This document shows positions 50,731 to 61,876 of a stretch of DNA of 64,000 bases, piece after piece. Made by a program: the position numbers and the translations under genes. This DNA is from CAZGUH01 sp964529005. GTDB lineage: Bacteria > Actinomycetota > Acidimicrobiia > Acidimicrobiales > Ilumatobacteraceae. The notes under the pieces were generated by a model. It had not been told where the DNA came from. It was given only the letters and a program-made list of their open reading frames with translations, and did not search any database. The stretch's first letter is position 1. Each line of letters opens with the position of its first letter. The stretch is from the NCBI GenBank assembly GCA_964529005.1, contig CAZGUH010000011.1, forward strand, positions 20,885 to 84,884, given 5' to 3'.

Positions 50731-51111
50731 ATGCGTCTCCCCGACCACCTGCGCTACTCCACCGACCACGAATGGGCCGAGCGCATGGACCGCAAGGTCC
50801 GCATCGGGATCACGGACTACGCGCAGGACGCTCTGGGCGATGTGGTGTTCGTGCAGGTGCCGTCGGTCGGCGCCGCCGTCTCCGCCGGAGACACTTTCAG
50901 TGAGGTCGAGAGCACCAAGAGTGTCTCGGACATCTACGCACCCGTATCGGGAACGGTCATCGCGGTCAACGACGCGTTGGGCGACGCGCCGCAGCTGTTG
51001 AACGAGGATCCCTACGGGAAGGGCTGGATCTGCGAGATCGAGATGGCCGACGCGGCTCAGTACGACGAGCTGCTCGACGCCGAGGCGTATCGCTCGCTCG
51101 TCGAAGGCTGA
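50731..51111 (+). CDS. gcvH: Glycine cleavage system H protein
   Basis: A 126-residue lipoyl carrier. The lipoylated lysine is K63 in VESTKSVSDIYAPVSG; YSTDHEWAE near the start and GWICEIEM near the end are family hallmarks. It shuttles the aminomethyl group between the P, T and L proteins. It heads a run with FHA, MerR, DUF151 and MerR genes that matches the M. tuberculosis order Rv1826-Rv1830. Confidence 0.96.
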   Translation: MRLPDHLRYSTDHEWAERMDRKVRIGITDYAQDALGDVVFVQVPSVGAAVSAGDTFSEVESTKSVSDIYAPVSGTVIAVNDALGDAPQLLNEDPYGKGWICEIEMADAAQYDELLDAEAYRSLVEG

Positions 51112-51120
51112 GATCCTGCG

Positions 51121-51606
51121 GTGAGCTACGTGTTCTGCAACAAGTGCGGTCACCGCAACCCGCCGGACGCGAACTTCTGCTCGTCGTGCGGCGCGCCGCT
51201 CGACGCGCTCGCCGACCGGACGCTCACGATCGCCAACATCGATCCGCTCCAGGACGCCCCGGGTCCCCACGACGACGTCGTCGTGAACCTCGGCGCGCTG
51301 CCCAACGACGTGCCGTCGCTGATCGTGCGGTCCGGCGCCCAGGCGGGCGCGGCCTTCCCCCTCCACGATCCCGTCACGCGGCTCGGCCGCCATCCCGACA
51401 GCGAGATCATGCTCGACGACATCACCGTGTCGCGCCGGCACGCCGACATCCGCCGCACCGCCGACGGGTATGTCGTCAGCGACGCCGGGTCGTTGAACGG
51501 CACGTACGTCAATCAGGGACGCATCGACGACCCCACGCGCCTCGTCCACGGCGACGAGCTCCAGGTCGGCAAGTTCCGTCTCGTCTTCTTCGAGCGCGCC
51601 GGGTGA
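51121..51606 (+). CDS. FHA-domain protein with N-terminal zinc ribbon (GarA-like position)
   Basis: A 161-residue protein. The N-terminus has two CxxC pairs (VFCNKCG and FCSSCGAPL), a zinc ribbon. The C-terminal FHA domain shows TRLGRHPDSEIMLDD, SRRHADI and GSLNGTYVN, the phosphothreonine-binding residues. By position it corresponds to GarA (Rv1827), the regulator of 2-oxoglutarate metabolism, but GarA has a phosphorylatable ETT motif instead of a ribbon; here only a DRTLTI stretch is seen. The GTG at 51121 is 9 nt after the gcvH stop. It overlaps the MerR gene by TGATG. Confidence 0.85.
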   Translation: MSYVFCNKCGHRNPPDANFCSSCGAPLDALADRTLTIANIDPLQDAPGPHDDVVVNLGALPNDVPSLIVRSGAQAGAAFPLHDPVTRLGRHPDSEIMLDDITVSRRHADIRRTADGYVVSDAGSLNGTYVNQGRIDDPTRLVHGDELQVGKFRLVFFERAG

Positions 51607-52529
51607 TGTCGCACGTGAGCGAACGGCCGTATCTGTCGATCGGGGAGGTGCTCGGGCTGCTGCTCGAGGAGTTCCCCGACGTCACGATCTCGAAGATCCG
51701 GTTCCTCGAGAGCCAAGGCCTCATCGACCCTGAGCGCACACCGTCGGGATACCGCAAGTTCTACGACCACGATGTCGAGCGGCTGCGCGTGATCCTGCGC
51801 GAGCAGCGCGAGAACTACCTGCCGCTGCGGGTCATCCGCGATCGCCTCGAACGGGGCGACATCGACGCCGATGCGTCCGGCAGCCAGCCGATCCCGCGCG
51901 GGGTCCGCAACGTACAGGTCCCGGCGGCGAGCGTCGCCGGCCACCCGTCCGCGGCGGTCGGCTCGTCGGCGGCGTCAGCCACCGACGGCGCGAGCCGCAC
52001 GCCCGACGCCGCGCCCGCCGAGCCGGCGACGCCCACGGCCAGCGAGCCGGCGCCCGCCGAGACCAACGGCCGGCCCGCCGGCGGCGAGCGCATCCGGCCC
52101 GCCACCGCCGTGCCGGCGGCCGCGCCGCAGGCCAGCCACGGCGAGCGCGGTCCGGCGACGACGCGCACCCGCGAGGAGCTGTGCGCCCTCGCTGGGCTGA
52201 CGTCCGAGCAGCTCAGCGAGCTGGAGAACTACGGGCTCGTGGTCGGTCGAGGCAGTGGCATGGCCACGATGTACACCGACGACGCGTGCGTGATCGCGCG
52301 GATCGCGAGCCAATTCCTCGCCCGCGGCGTCGATGCCCGCCACCTGCGGGCGTGGAAGACGTCCGCCGACCGCGAGGTCGGCCTGTTCGAGCAGCGGATC
52401 CTGCCGCTGTTGCGCCAGCGCAACCCCCAGGCGCGCCAGCAAGCGGTGACCACCCTGCACGAGCTCACCGACCTCGGAGGCCAGCTCCGCGCGGCGATGG
52501 TCAACGCAGCAGTCCGCCATCTCGAGTGA
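51606..52529 (+). CDS. MerR-family regulator (FtsR/Rv1828-like)
   Basis: A 307-residue protein. The N-terminal winged HTH reads LSIGEVLGLLLEEF, then ISKIRFLESQGLIDPERTPSG and YRKFYDHDVERL. A low-complexity Ala/Pro linker covers about residues 100-175, and a helical C-terminal domain follows (LCALAGLTSEQLSELENYGLV). Rv1828/FtsR homologues regulate cell division and growth genes in corynebacteria and mycobacteria; the equivalent role is an inference from gene order. The linker is much longer than in MerR proteins of mycobacteria as I recall them. The ATG overlaps the FHA stop. Confidence 0.85.
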   Translation: MSHVSERPYLSIGEVLGLLLEEFPDVTISKIRFLESQGLIDPERTPSGYRKFYDHDVERLRVILREQRENYLPLRVIRDRLERGDIDADASGSQPIPRGVRNVQVPAASVAGHPSAAVGSSAASATDGASRTPDAAPAEPATPTASEPAPAETNGRPAGGERIRPATAVPAAAPQASHGERGPATTRTREELCALAGLTSEQLSELENYGLVVGRGSGMATMYTDDACVIARIASQFLARGVDARHLRAWKTSADREVGLFEQRILPLLRQRNPQARQQAVTTLHELTDLGGQLRAAMVNAAVRHLE

Positions 52530-52549
52530 CGCTGCCACGGCGAGGCAGG

Positions 52550-52555
52550 TACGCT
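52550..52555 (+). promoter_or_regulatory. -10 box (TACGCT) of leaderless DUF151 gene
   Basis: TACGCT followed by 7 nt and GTG at 52563. Confidence 0.6.
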
Positions 52556-52562
52556 TGAGACC

Positions 52563-53057
52563 GTGGTTCCGATGGAACTCCTCGGGGTGCGAGTCGAAGT
52601 TCCGGCGAACACGCCGGTGCTGATGCTGCGCGAGCAGGAGGGCCGCCAGCGGTTGCTGCCGATCTACATCGGTGGGCCGGAGGCGACCGCCATCCACTAT
52701 GTGCTCGAGGGCGTCACGCCGCCTCGGCCGCTGACCCACGATCTCTTCGTCAACGTGCTCGGCGCGCTCGACGTCAGCCTCACCGCCGTCGTGGTCACCG
52801 AGGTGCACGACCACACCTACTTCGCAGAGCTCCACCTTCAGGTGGGGCAGGAGCGGAAGGTCGTGTCGAGCCGCCCGTCCGACGCGATCGCGCTGGCCGT
52901 GCGCACCGGCACGCCGATCTTCGCCTCCGGCGAGCTGCTCGACGAAGTGGGGCAGGAGCCCGAGCCGGAGCCGGAGCCCGAGGCTCCCAACGAGGCGATC
53001 GTCGACGAGTTCCGCGACTTCCTCGACACGGTCAGCCCCGACGACTTCGCCAGCTGA
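52563..53057 (+). CDS. Bifunctional nuclease family protein (DUF151, Rv1829-like)
   Basis: A 164-residue protein with MELLGVRVEVPANTPVLMLRE, LPIYIGGPEATAIHYVLEG and SRPSDAIALAVRTGTPIF, all DUF151 hallmarks. Plant and archaeal members have been reported to act as nucleases; the bacterial role is unclear. After a (EP)n acidic run (about residues 128-138) a short helical tail follows. The GTG start is set by the TACGCT box; it lies 33 nt after the MerR gene. Confidence 0.9.
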   Translation: MVPMELLGVRVEVPANTPVLMLREQEGRQRLLPIYIGGPEATAIHYVLEGVTPPRPLTHDLFVNVLGALDVSLTAVVVTEVHDHTYFAELHLQVGQERKVVSSRPSDAIALAVRTGTPIFASGELLDEVGQEPEPEPEPEAPNEAIVDEFRDFLDTVSPDDFAS

Positions 53058-53199
53058 CCGCCGGCCGGCGCGGGCCGCGCGGGTGTTGCCTGCGGGGTGG
53101 CCCTTGATTTCGGCTGCGCGGGTGCGTACGCTCGTTGGCTCATCACATCGGCGTAACTACGCCCCTGTGACTCATCCAGCCGACCGGACGGGAGCCGCG

Positions 53200-53703
53200 A
53201 TGAGCGACACGCCTGCCAGCAACGAGATCGGACACAGCGGCACCAAGGCTGCGTCGATCGTCGGCATCTCGTACCGCCAGCTCGACTACTGGGCCCGCAC
53301 CGGGCTGGTACGCCCGTCGCTCGCCGACGCCCAAGGCAGCGGCAGCCGCCGGCTGTACTCCTACCGCGATCTGCTCGAGCTGCGCATGATCCGCAGCCTG
53401 CTCGACGCCGGGCTCAAGCTCGAATCGGTGCGCGAGGTCTTCGCCTACCTGCGTGAGCACGTCAGCACCGACATCGCCTCCGCCCACCTGGTGATCAACG
53501 GGTCGAACGTCGTGCTGTGCGACGGCGACCAGTTGATCGACGTCTTGAAGAAGGGTCAGGGGGTGCTGAACGTGCTGCCGCTGGCGGGCGTGAAGTCCGA
53601 CATCGACGCCCAGCTCGTCCGCCTCGACGACGGAGCCATCGCGGACGACGTCAGCAGCGACACCCACCCTTCTCGGCACGTCGTCGGCCACCGCGCCGGC
53701 TGA
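53200..53703 (+). CDS. MerR-family regulator (Rv1830-like)
   Basis: A 167-residue protein with an N-terminal HTH_17-type domain (KAASIVGISYRQLDYWARTG, LVRPSLADAQGSGSRRLYSY) and a helical dimerisation part (LLDAGLKLESVREVFAYLREH). It is the second MerR-type gene in the gcvH cluster, as in M. tuberculosis. The ATG at 53200 has GGGAG about 6 nt upstream. The frame is open to 53083, but that extension lacks family residues. The DNA target is unknown; glycine or nucleotide metabolism nearby would be obvious candidates. Confidence 0.87.
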   Translation: MSDTPASNEIGHSGTKAASIVGISYRQLDYWARTGLVRPSLADAQGSGSRRLYSYRDLLELRMIRSLLDAGLKLESVREVFAYLREHVSTDIASAHLVINGSNVVLCDGDQLIDVLKKGQGVLNVLPLAGVKSDIDAQLVRLDDGAIADDVSSDTHPSRHVVGHRAG

Positions 53704-53719
53704 GCTCCGACCGTCACGC

Positions 53720-54766
53720 ATGGAGCGATCACCGCTCGACGCCTGCCACCGTGCCCTCGGCGCCCGGATGGTGCCGTTCGGAGGCTGGGAGATGCCCCTC
53801 TCCTACAGCACCGGCACGATCGACGAGCACATGGCATGCCGTAACGCCGCGGCCGTCTTCGACGTCTCCCACCTGGGAACGGTCCGCGTCACCGGCGGCG
53901 GCGCCTTCGATCGGCTGCAAGCCACGCTGACCAACGACCTCGGCAAGATCGCGCCCGGCCGTGCCCAGTACACGCATCTGCTCGACGCGTCGGACGCCTC
54001 GGTCCTCGACGACATCATCGTGTGGTGGGTCGACGACGAGACCTTCGACGTGATGCCGAACGCCTCGAACACGGACCGTGTCCTCGACGCGATCGGCGGC
54101 GTCGAGACGACCCACGATCGCGCCGTCCTCGCGGTGCAGGGCCCCGAGGCCCGCGATCGCATCGCGGCCGTGTTCCCCGAGGCCGCCGCTGTGGGGCGCT
54201 TTCGCGTCGCCCGCTGCCTCTGGGGTGACGTCGCCTGCGTCGTCGCCGGCACGGGGTACACGGGGGAGAGCGGCATCGAGATCGCCGTGCCGGCCGAGCA
54301 CGCCGCGTCGCTGTGGGAGGCCATCCTCGCAGCCGACGTCACGCCAGCCGGGCTCGGCGCCCGCGACACGCTGCGCCTCGAAGCGGGTCTGCCGCTGCAC
54401 GGTCACGAGCTCGGCCCCGGCATCACCCCGTTGCAGGCCGGCTTGGGGTGGGTGGTGGCGTGGAACAAGGACACGTTCCGTGGCAAGGAGGCGCTCGCCG
54501 CAGAGCGCGATCGCGGGATCACCCGCGTCCTGCGCGGGATCGCCACCGAGAGCCGGCGCCCCCCGCGCGCGGACTGCGCCGTGAAGGTCGACGGCCGCGC
54601 CGTCGGTGTCGTGACCAGCGGCAACTTCTCCCCGGTGCTGGGCCACGGCATCGCGTTGGCGCTGGTCGAGCCGGACGTCGTGGAGGAAACGCCGGTGACG
54701 ATCGACGTCCGCGGATCGGCCCTGCATGGCGCCGTGACCGCGCTGCCGTTCGTCGGCAAGCGCTGA
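53720..54766 (+). CDS. gcvT: Aminomethyltransferase (glycine cleavage T protein)
   Basis: A 348-residue T protein, close to the usual 360. Features are MVPFGGWEMPLSYSTGTIDEHMACRNAA at the start (two parts), DVSHLGTVRVTG, GYTGESGIEI, RDTLRLEAGLPLHGHEL and VTSGNFSPVLGHGIALA. It transfers the one-carbon unit to tetrahydrofolate and releases ammonia. It lies 16 nt after the MerR gene, so it may be read through from the upstream genes. It converges on the minus-strand pair 54773-58011 with a 6-nt gap. Confidence 0.95.
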   Translation: MERSPLDACHRALGARMVPFGGWEMPLSYSTGTIDEHMACRNAAAVFDVSHLGTVRVTGGGAFDRLQATLTNDLGKIAPGRAQYTHLLDASDASVLDDIIVWWVDDETFDVMPNASNTDRVLDAIGGVETTHDRAVLAVQGPEARDRIAAVFPEAAAVGRFRVARCLWGDVACVVAGTGYTGESGIEIAVPAEHAASLWEAILAADVTPAGLGARDTLRLEAGLPLHGHELGPGITPLQAGLGWVVAWNKDTFRGKEALAAERDRGITRVLRGIATESRRPPRADCAVKVDGRAVGVVTSGNFSPVLGHGIALALVEPDVVEETPVTIDVRGSALHGAVTALPFVGKR

Positions 54767-54772
54767 TTCGGG

Positions 54773-55138
54773 CTATGGCTTCTTGCCGCCGAGGCCGAAC
54801 ATGACGCCTGCGGTCTCGGCGAACTTCCCGAGCGGTTCCAGGCGCGCCGCGACCTCGCGCAGCAGCGGCGCGATGTCGGCCAGATCGTTCGACCGACCGG
54901 CCAGGTTGCGGATCGGCTCCTCGACGACGTCGAGCAGCGCCTGAACCCGGGTCGCCACGTCTCCCAGGACCTTCATCGTCGATCCGAACGACTCCACCGC
55001 GCCGATGAAGTCGCCGACGCTCTTGCGGAACTGGTCGAACGACTTCGTCATCGCCGAGACAGGGTTGGCGCCGAGAAGCTGGGCGAAAAGATCGCCGAGA
55101 GGAACGTCCTTGCTGTCGTCGCTCGGTGCATCGGCCAT
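54773..55138 (-). CDS. Small helical protein, phasin-like in appearance
   Basis: A 121-residue, mostly amphipathic helical protein (SFDQFRKSVGDFIGAVESFG; VLGDVATRVQALLDVVEEPI) ending in a Gly/Lys-rich tail. No recognised domain; the heptad-like pattern suggests a coiled coil or a lipid/polymer-surface protein. The ATG at 55138 follows TACGGT by 6 nt (leaderless). It sits downstream of gcvP on the same strand with 23 nt between, but has its own -10 box. Confidence 0.7.
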   Translation of the reverse strand: MADAPSDDSKDVPLGDLFAQLLGANPVSAMTKSFDQFRKSVGDFIGAVESFGSTMKVLGDVATRVQALLDVVEEPIRNLAGRSNDLADIAPLLREVAARLEPLGKFAETAGVMFGLGGKKP

Positions 55139-55161
55139 GGATGCACCGTACCCCGGCAAAC

Positions 55162-58011
<2,850 letters not shown>

Positions 58012-58059
58012 TCGCAAGGCTCCTCGTTGGCAGTGTGGGGGCGCGCCGCAGCGCATCGG

Positions 58060-58255
58060 TCTGTTCCCCACGCTGTCATGGGACCTGAGAGCTTCGCCGC
58101 CGAGGCGGCTTTCCCCGTCGGTGAGGTGACCGGTGCTGCGTCACCTGCTTTCCAGCGTTGCCTCGCCCGAACGGTCCGTTCGCCTGAGAGATTCCGGGGT
58201 CGTTGCTCCTTCGGCGTCATCGGCACTGGCTGTGTCGCTGACTCTCCCGACCGGG
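58060..58255 (-). promoter_or_regulatory. Tandem glycine riboswitch upstream of gcvP
   Basis: On the minus strand the leader holds two aptamer cores. The first shows GGGAGAG (near 58248), GCCGAAGGAGCAA, CCCCGGAATCTCTCAGGC (CTCTCAGG at 58190-58183) and ACGGACC. The second shows CGCTGGAAAGCAGG, GACGGGGAAAGCCGCC, GGCGAAGCTCTCAGG (58091-58084) and TGACAGCGTGGGG. This is the classical two-aptamer arrangement of glycine riboswitches that activate gcv genes. A -10-like TACCCT lies upstream at 58278-58273. GcvP start is about 50 nt after the second aptamer. Confidence 0.9.
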
Positions 58256-58372
58256 TTTCGGCGGCGATCAGCAGGGTAGCGGGTCGGCCGTCGCCAGGGC
58301 TCGATGGTCGGCGTGCGCGGGCCGGCGTCGTCGATCGGGAACCGGCGGCCCGCGCCCGAACGTCGGACAGCC

Positions 58373-59752
58373 ATGACACACCGCCGCGCTTCGATGTGCC
58401 TCGCCGTTGCCGCCTCCCTCGCCGTGGTGCTGTCCGCGTGCGGCGCCGGGGAGACGTCCGGCATCGTCTCGGGGCCCACGTCATCGACGCCGCCGACCGC
58501 GTCCGAGCCTCCGGGCGGGTGGATCGGCGGCGAGCCGCGGTGGCAGGACGTGGATCGGGAAGGGGAGTCCACGGCCGCCGCCAGCGGAGACGGCGCGGGG
58601 GCGCCGATTGCGGTGGAGAGCGCGGCCGAGGACCGCGCCGGAGGAGACATCGTGGCCAGCACGCCGCCGCGATCGCAGGCCCTCAACGCAGGCAGCGTCG
58701 ACGACAACGAGCGCTTCGCGGACTACCTCGCCTACCGGGAACGAGCGACGGCGCTCGGCATCCCGGCTCGCCCGTTCGACCCGAGCGGTCGCATCGTGGC
58801 CCAGGTGGTCGGCGCCGACGGCTTGCCGATCGACGGCGTCACGGTCACCGTCACCGCGGCTGGCGCCGACGCGCCGACGGCGGTCCTGCGCACGGACGCC
58901 CGCGGGTCGGCGCGGTTCTTCCCGGCGTTGGCCGGCGCTGCGAGCGATGCCTACAGCGTTCGCGCCGGCGATGTGGAGCAGGTCGCGGCGCCGGGCGAGA
59001 CCGTGCGGCTCGACCTCGCAACGTCGGGCGAAGTGGGGGAGGGCATCGCCGTCGACGTGATGTTCGTGCTCGATGCCACCGGGTCGATGGGCGACGAGAT
59101 CGGCCAGCTGCGCAGCACGATGATCGACGTCGCCGAGCGCCTCGGGAGCCTCGACGTCCGCCCCGACATCCGCTTCGCGATGACCGTCTATCGCGACGAA
59201 GGCGACACGTTCGTGACGTTGACGTACGACTTCACGGGAGACGTCGACGCGTTCGTCGCCGCGCTCGCGGCGGTGACAGCCGAGGGCGGCGGCGACACTC
59301 CGGAGGCGCTCGACGAAGCGCTCGCGGCAGCCCTCGGCGAGCCCGCGTGGCGCGATCCGGCCACCACGGTCCAGCTCGCGTTCCTGGTGGCCGACGCTGC
59401 GCCGCACGTCGAGCGCCAACTCGAGCGGCCGTACACCGCATCGATCGCTGATGCGGCTGCCCGCGGCATCACGATGCATGCGATCGCCGCATCGAGCACC
59501 GACGACGCCGCGGAGTTCGTGTTCCGTGAGATCGCGCTCGGCACGGGCGGCAAGTTCGTGTTCCTGACGTACGGCGCCGACGGCGCGGCGCTCGGATCGT
59601 CCACCGACATCGACGCTCTCGACTACGAAGAGCTGCCCCTCGGTGACCTGGTGGTGCGCCTGGTCACCGAAGCGCTCGCGGGCCTGACCGGCGGTGACGT
59701 CACGCCACCGCCGACGAGCACCGTGCCGCCCACGAACCCGCCGGGACAGTGA
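58373..59752 (+). CDS. VWA-domain lipoprotein
   Basis: A 459-residue secreted protein. The signal sequence has a lipobox LSAC (Cys near residue 23), then a Ser/Thr/Gly-rich linker and a carboxypeptidase-regulatory-like beta-sandwich (RIVAQVVGADGLPIDGVTVTVT at about 145-210, two parts). The von Willebrand A domain follows at about 225-420, with the MIDAS motif FVLDATGSMGDEI and later threonine/aspartate positions (TVYRDEGDT, FLVADAAPH). It ends in a Pro/Thr tail. Such proteins bind ligands or partners through a metal ion. The ATG at 58373 is chosen as the first Met before the signal peptide. Role unknown. Confidence 0.82.
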   Translation: MTHRRASMCLAVAASLAVVLSACGAGETSGIVSGPTSSTPPTASEPPGGWIGGEPRWQDVDREGESTAAASGDGAGAPIAVESAAEDRAGGDIVASTPPRSQALNAGSVDDNERFADYLAYRERATALGIPARPFDPSGRIVAQVVGADGLPIDGVTVTVTAAGADAPTAVLRTDARGSARFFPALAGAASDAYSVRAGDVEQVAAPGETVRLDLATSGEVGEGIAVDVMFVLDATGSMGDEIGQLRSTMIDVAERLGSLDVRPDIRFAMTVYRDEGDTFVTLTYDFTGDVDAFVAALAAVTAEGGGDTPEALDEALAAALGEPAWRDPATTVQLAFLVADAAPHVERQLERPYTASIADAAARGITMHAIAASSTDDAAEFVFREIALGTGGKFVFLTYGADGAALGSSTDIDALDYEELPLGDLVVRLVTEALAGLTGGDVTPPPTSTVPPTNPPGQ

Positions 59753-59776
59753 GCCCGTGCGGACGAGGTGGGTCGT

Positions 59777-59782
59777 TAGGGT
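59777..59782 (+). promoter_or_regulatory. -10 box (TAGGGT) of leaderless FKBP gene
   Basis: TAGGGT followed by 6 nt and ATG at 59789. Confidence 0.6.
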
Positions 59783-59788
59783 GGGTGG

Positions 59789-60166
59789 ATGACCGATCGC
59801 AGCAAGCCGTCCATCACGATCCCGGACCAGGCGGCTCCCACCGACCTCCAGATCGTCGACGAGATCGCCGGGGACGGCGCCGAAGCGACCCCTGGCTCGC
59901 GCGTGGTCGTCCACTACGCCGGCGTGGCGTGGAGCACCGGCGCCGAGTTCGACGCCAGCTGGAACCGCGGTGACACGTTCGACTTCCGCCTCGGCGCCGG
60001 CGAGGTCATCAGCGGGTGGGACGAAGGGGTCGCCGGGATGAAGGTCGGCGGCCGCCGCCGGCTGACGATCCCTCCGGCGCTCGGCTACGGCAGCCGCGGC
60101 GCCGGTGGAGTGATCAAGCCGAACGAGACCTTGGTGTTCGTCGTCGACCTCGTCGACGTGCGCTGA
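59789..60166 (+). CDS. FKBP-type peptidyl-prolyl cis-trans isomerase
   Basis: A 125-residue single FKBP domain: VVVHYAGVAWSTGAEFDASW, FRLGAGEVISGWDEGVAGM and GGRRRLTIPPALGYGSRGAG, with the Tyr, Asp, Trp and Tyr pocket residues conserved, ending LVFVVDLVDV. No signal peptide, so it is cytosolic. A minimal FKBP of this size is common in actinobacteria. Leaderless start by the TAGGGT box. Confidence 0.94.
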   Translation: MTDRSKPSITIPDQAAPTDLQIVDEIAGDGAEATPGSRVVVHYAGVAWSTGAEFDASWNRGDTFDFRLGAGEVISGWDEGVAGMKVGGRRRLTIPPALGYGSRGAGGVIKPNETLVFVVDLVDVR

Positions 60167-60198
60167 GCCCACTGCCGCGCGCCTACAGTCCGAACCCG

Positions 60199-60885
60199 AT
60201 GGACATCCAACTGCGGCACCAGCCGAGCTTCTCCGTGGCCCGCTTCCTGCTCGCTCCGTCGGAGCCGCTGCGCGCCGAAGCGGGAGCGATGTTGGCGATG
60301 GCTCCCGACATCCAACTGGAAGCGAAAGCCGAAGGCGGTGTGCTCAAGTCGTTGAAGCGAGCGGCGCTCGGCGGCGAGTCGTTCTTCATCACCACACTCA
60401 CTGCCGGTCCGCAGGGCGGCTGGGTCGACCTGGCGCCGAACCTTCCCGGCGACGTCGCGATCCTCGACGTGCAACCCGGCGGCGGCTGGCTGTTGTCGAA
60501 GGGTTGCTTCCTCGGCGCATCGATGAACGTGCGTCTGGAGACGCAGTTCCAGGGGATGCGCATGTTCGCCGGCGGCGAGGGGGCGTTCCTGATGCAGGCT
60601 GACGGCCAAGGTCCGATGGTGATCTCGGCGTTCGGCGCGATCGACCGCTTCCAGCTGGCCGCCGGGCAACGCATCGCGCTCGACAGCGGCCATTTCGTCG
60701 CCGCGTCGCTGAGCGTGAAGTACCAGCTGCGGCGTGCCGCTCAGGGCGGGTTGATCCAGTCGGCGAAATCGGGTGAGGGGTTGGTGTTCGAGTTCGAAGG
60801 GCCCGGCGAGGTCCTCGGCCAGAGCCGGAACCCCGCCGGGCTGATCAGCTACTTGATGGCCAACGGGCTCGGCGCTCGCAACTGA
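60199..60885 (+). CDS. AIM24 / TIGR00266 family protein
   Basis: A 228-residue beta-rich protein with LRHQPSFSVARFLLAPSEPL at the start, EAGAMLAMAPDI, LGGESFFITTLTAG and GEVLGQSRNPAGLISYL at the end. Function unknown; the yeast namesake is mitochondrial. TACAGT at 60184-60189 lies 9 nt before the ATG. It is followed by the decayed DUF378 gene on the other strand. Confidence 0.88.
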   Translation: MDIQLRHQPSFSVARFLLAPSEPLRAEAGAMLAMAPDIQLEAKAEGGVLKSLKRAALGGESFFITTLTAGPQGGWVDLAPNLPGDVAILDVQPGGGWLLSKGCFLGASMNVRLETQFQGMRMFAGGEGAFLMQADGQGPMVISAFGAIDRFQLAAGQRIALDSGHFVAASLSVKYQLRRAAQGGLIQSAKSGEGLVFEFEGPGEVLGQSRNPAGLISYLMANGLGARN

Positions 60886-60898
60886 TCGGAGCCCTTGC

Positions 60899-61095
60899 TC
60901 AGTCCACCATCCCGGCCCGGTGGTGCGTTCGGTCCGCGGACCGGGTGGCGAAGAACTCGATCGCAAGGACGACGCCCGCGAGGTCCACGAGCCCGTAGAC
61001 GGCGACGAGATCGAACTCCGCGAGGGCGACCAAGCCCCAATTGAGCGCTCCGATGATCGTGAGCGTTCCTGCGAGGTTCGGATGACGTTGTTCAT
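60899..61095 (-). pseudogene. Frameshifted DUF378-like membrane protein
   Basis: ATG 61095 (good Shine-Dalgarno GGGAG, 7 nt upstream) encodes MNNVIR. One base is then missing, and the next frame reads LAGTLTIIGALNWGLVALAEF and DLVAVYGLVDLAGVVLAIEFF, the DUF378 two-helix pattern with its GALNWGL core, to TGA at 60899. The total of 197 nt is one short of 66 codons, consistent with a single deletion near 61076. It is either a young pseudogene or a sequencing error. Confidence 0.75.
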
Positions 61096-61200
61096 GTGGT
61101 GCTCCCGTTCATGTCGGTGGGTGTCGTGCAGCGGGTCTCGCTTCGTGGCCGCGGCGGCCTGGTGTGCGCCGTGGCTCCTTGAGCGCTCGGTCTCGTCCAC

Positions 61201-61876
61201 GTGCCGGCGGCCGTCCATCAACGGGAGCCACTGCTGATCGGCGCCTTTCAGCAGGAGCGCTTCCTCCGCCGGTCGCGCCCGCGGTGGAAGGAGATCGGTG
61301 CCTCGTCGCACATCGCCATCGCGCTCGCTGCCGGGGCGCGAGGTCGCCAGTCCGGTGGGCTGTGGGACGTGCCGATCAGCGCCGCGTCGGCGCTGACTCG
61401 CGAATGGGCGGTGGTGTGCGATTCACCGACGTTTGCCGCGTGCTTGGTCGGCATCGAGGAGCCGGGCCACGGCAGGGGAGCGCAGCGGTCGCGCCGCTTC
61501 TCCGCGGTGTGGACGGTCGAGCCCCTTCGCCGTCCGGGAAGCTGCCCGCGTCGCCCTTTCCCAATGCGCTGGCCTCGATGCGGAGGTGCGGGCTCGCGTG
61601 GAGTCGCGCATCGCCGAACCCGCTGTCGCGACCTACGACACGATCCGTGCCGCCACCGCGCTCACGAACCGCATCATCACGCACCTCGACGCGTGGCCGC
61701 TGAACCTCAGCAGGTCTTCCCACCGATCGACCGGCTGGACGTGCGCCGCTCTACGGCTCGACGCCGAGGATGAGGACCGTGATCGCGACCATGGCTCCAA
61801 CGCGGCGGAGCGGTCGCGCTTCGAACCCTGTCGCGCGCCCGAGACGCCAGCGTTTCCTGCCCGATCGAAGCGCTGA
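61201..61876 (+). pseudogene. Frameshifted DICT-sensory-domain-like protein
   Basis: The first frame from GTG 61201 reads EPLLIGAFQQERFLRRSRPRWKEI, then LTREWAVVCDSPTFAACLVG and RRFSAVWTVEP. One extra C in the run at 61524-61527 breaks it. The +1 frame continues FAVREAARVALSQCAGLDAE, ATYDTIRAATALTNRIITHLD, and then non-conserved sequence to the stop at 61876. The order FQxERF, REWxVVCD, FxAxWTVEP, VREAAR matches the DICT domain found in actinobacterial photoreceptor or DGC-linked regulators (from memory). The usual N-terminal HTH is absent. Pseudogene or sequencing error. Confidence 0.55.
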
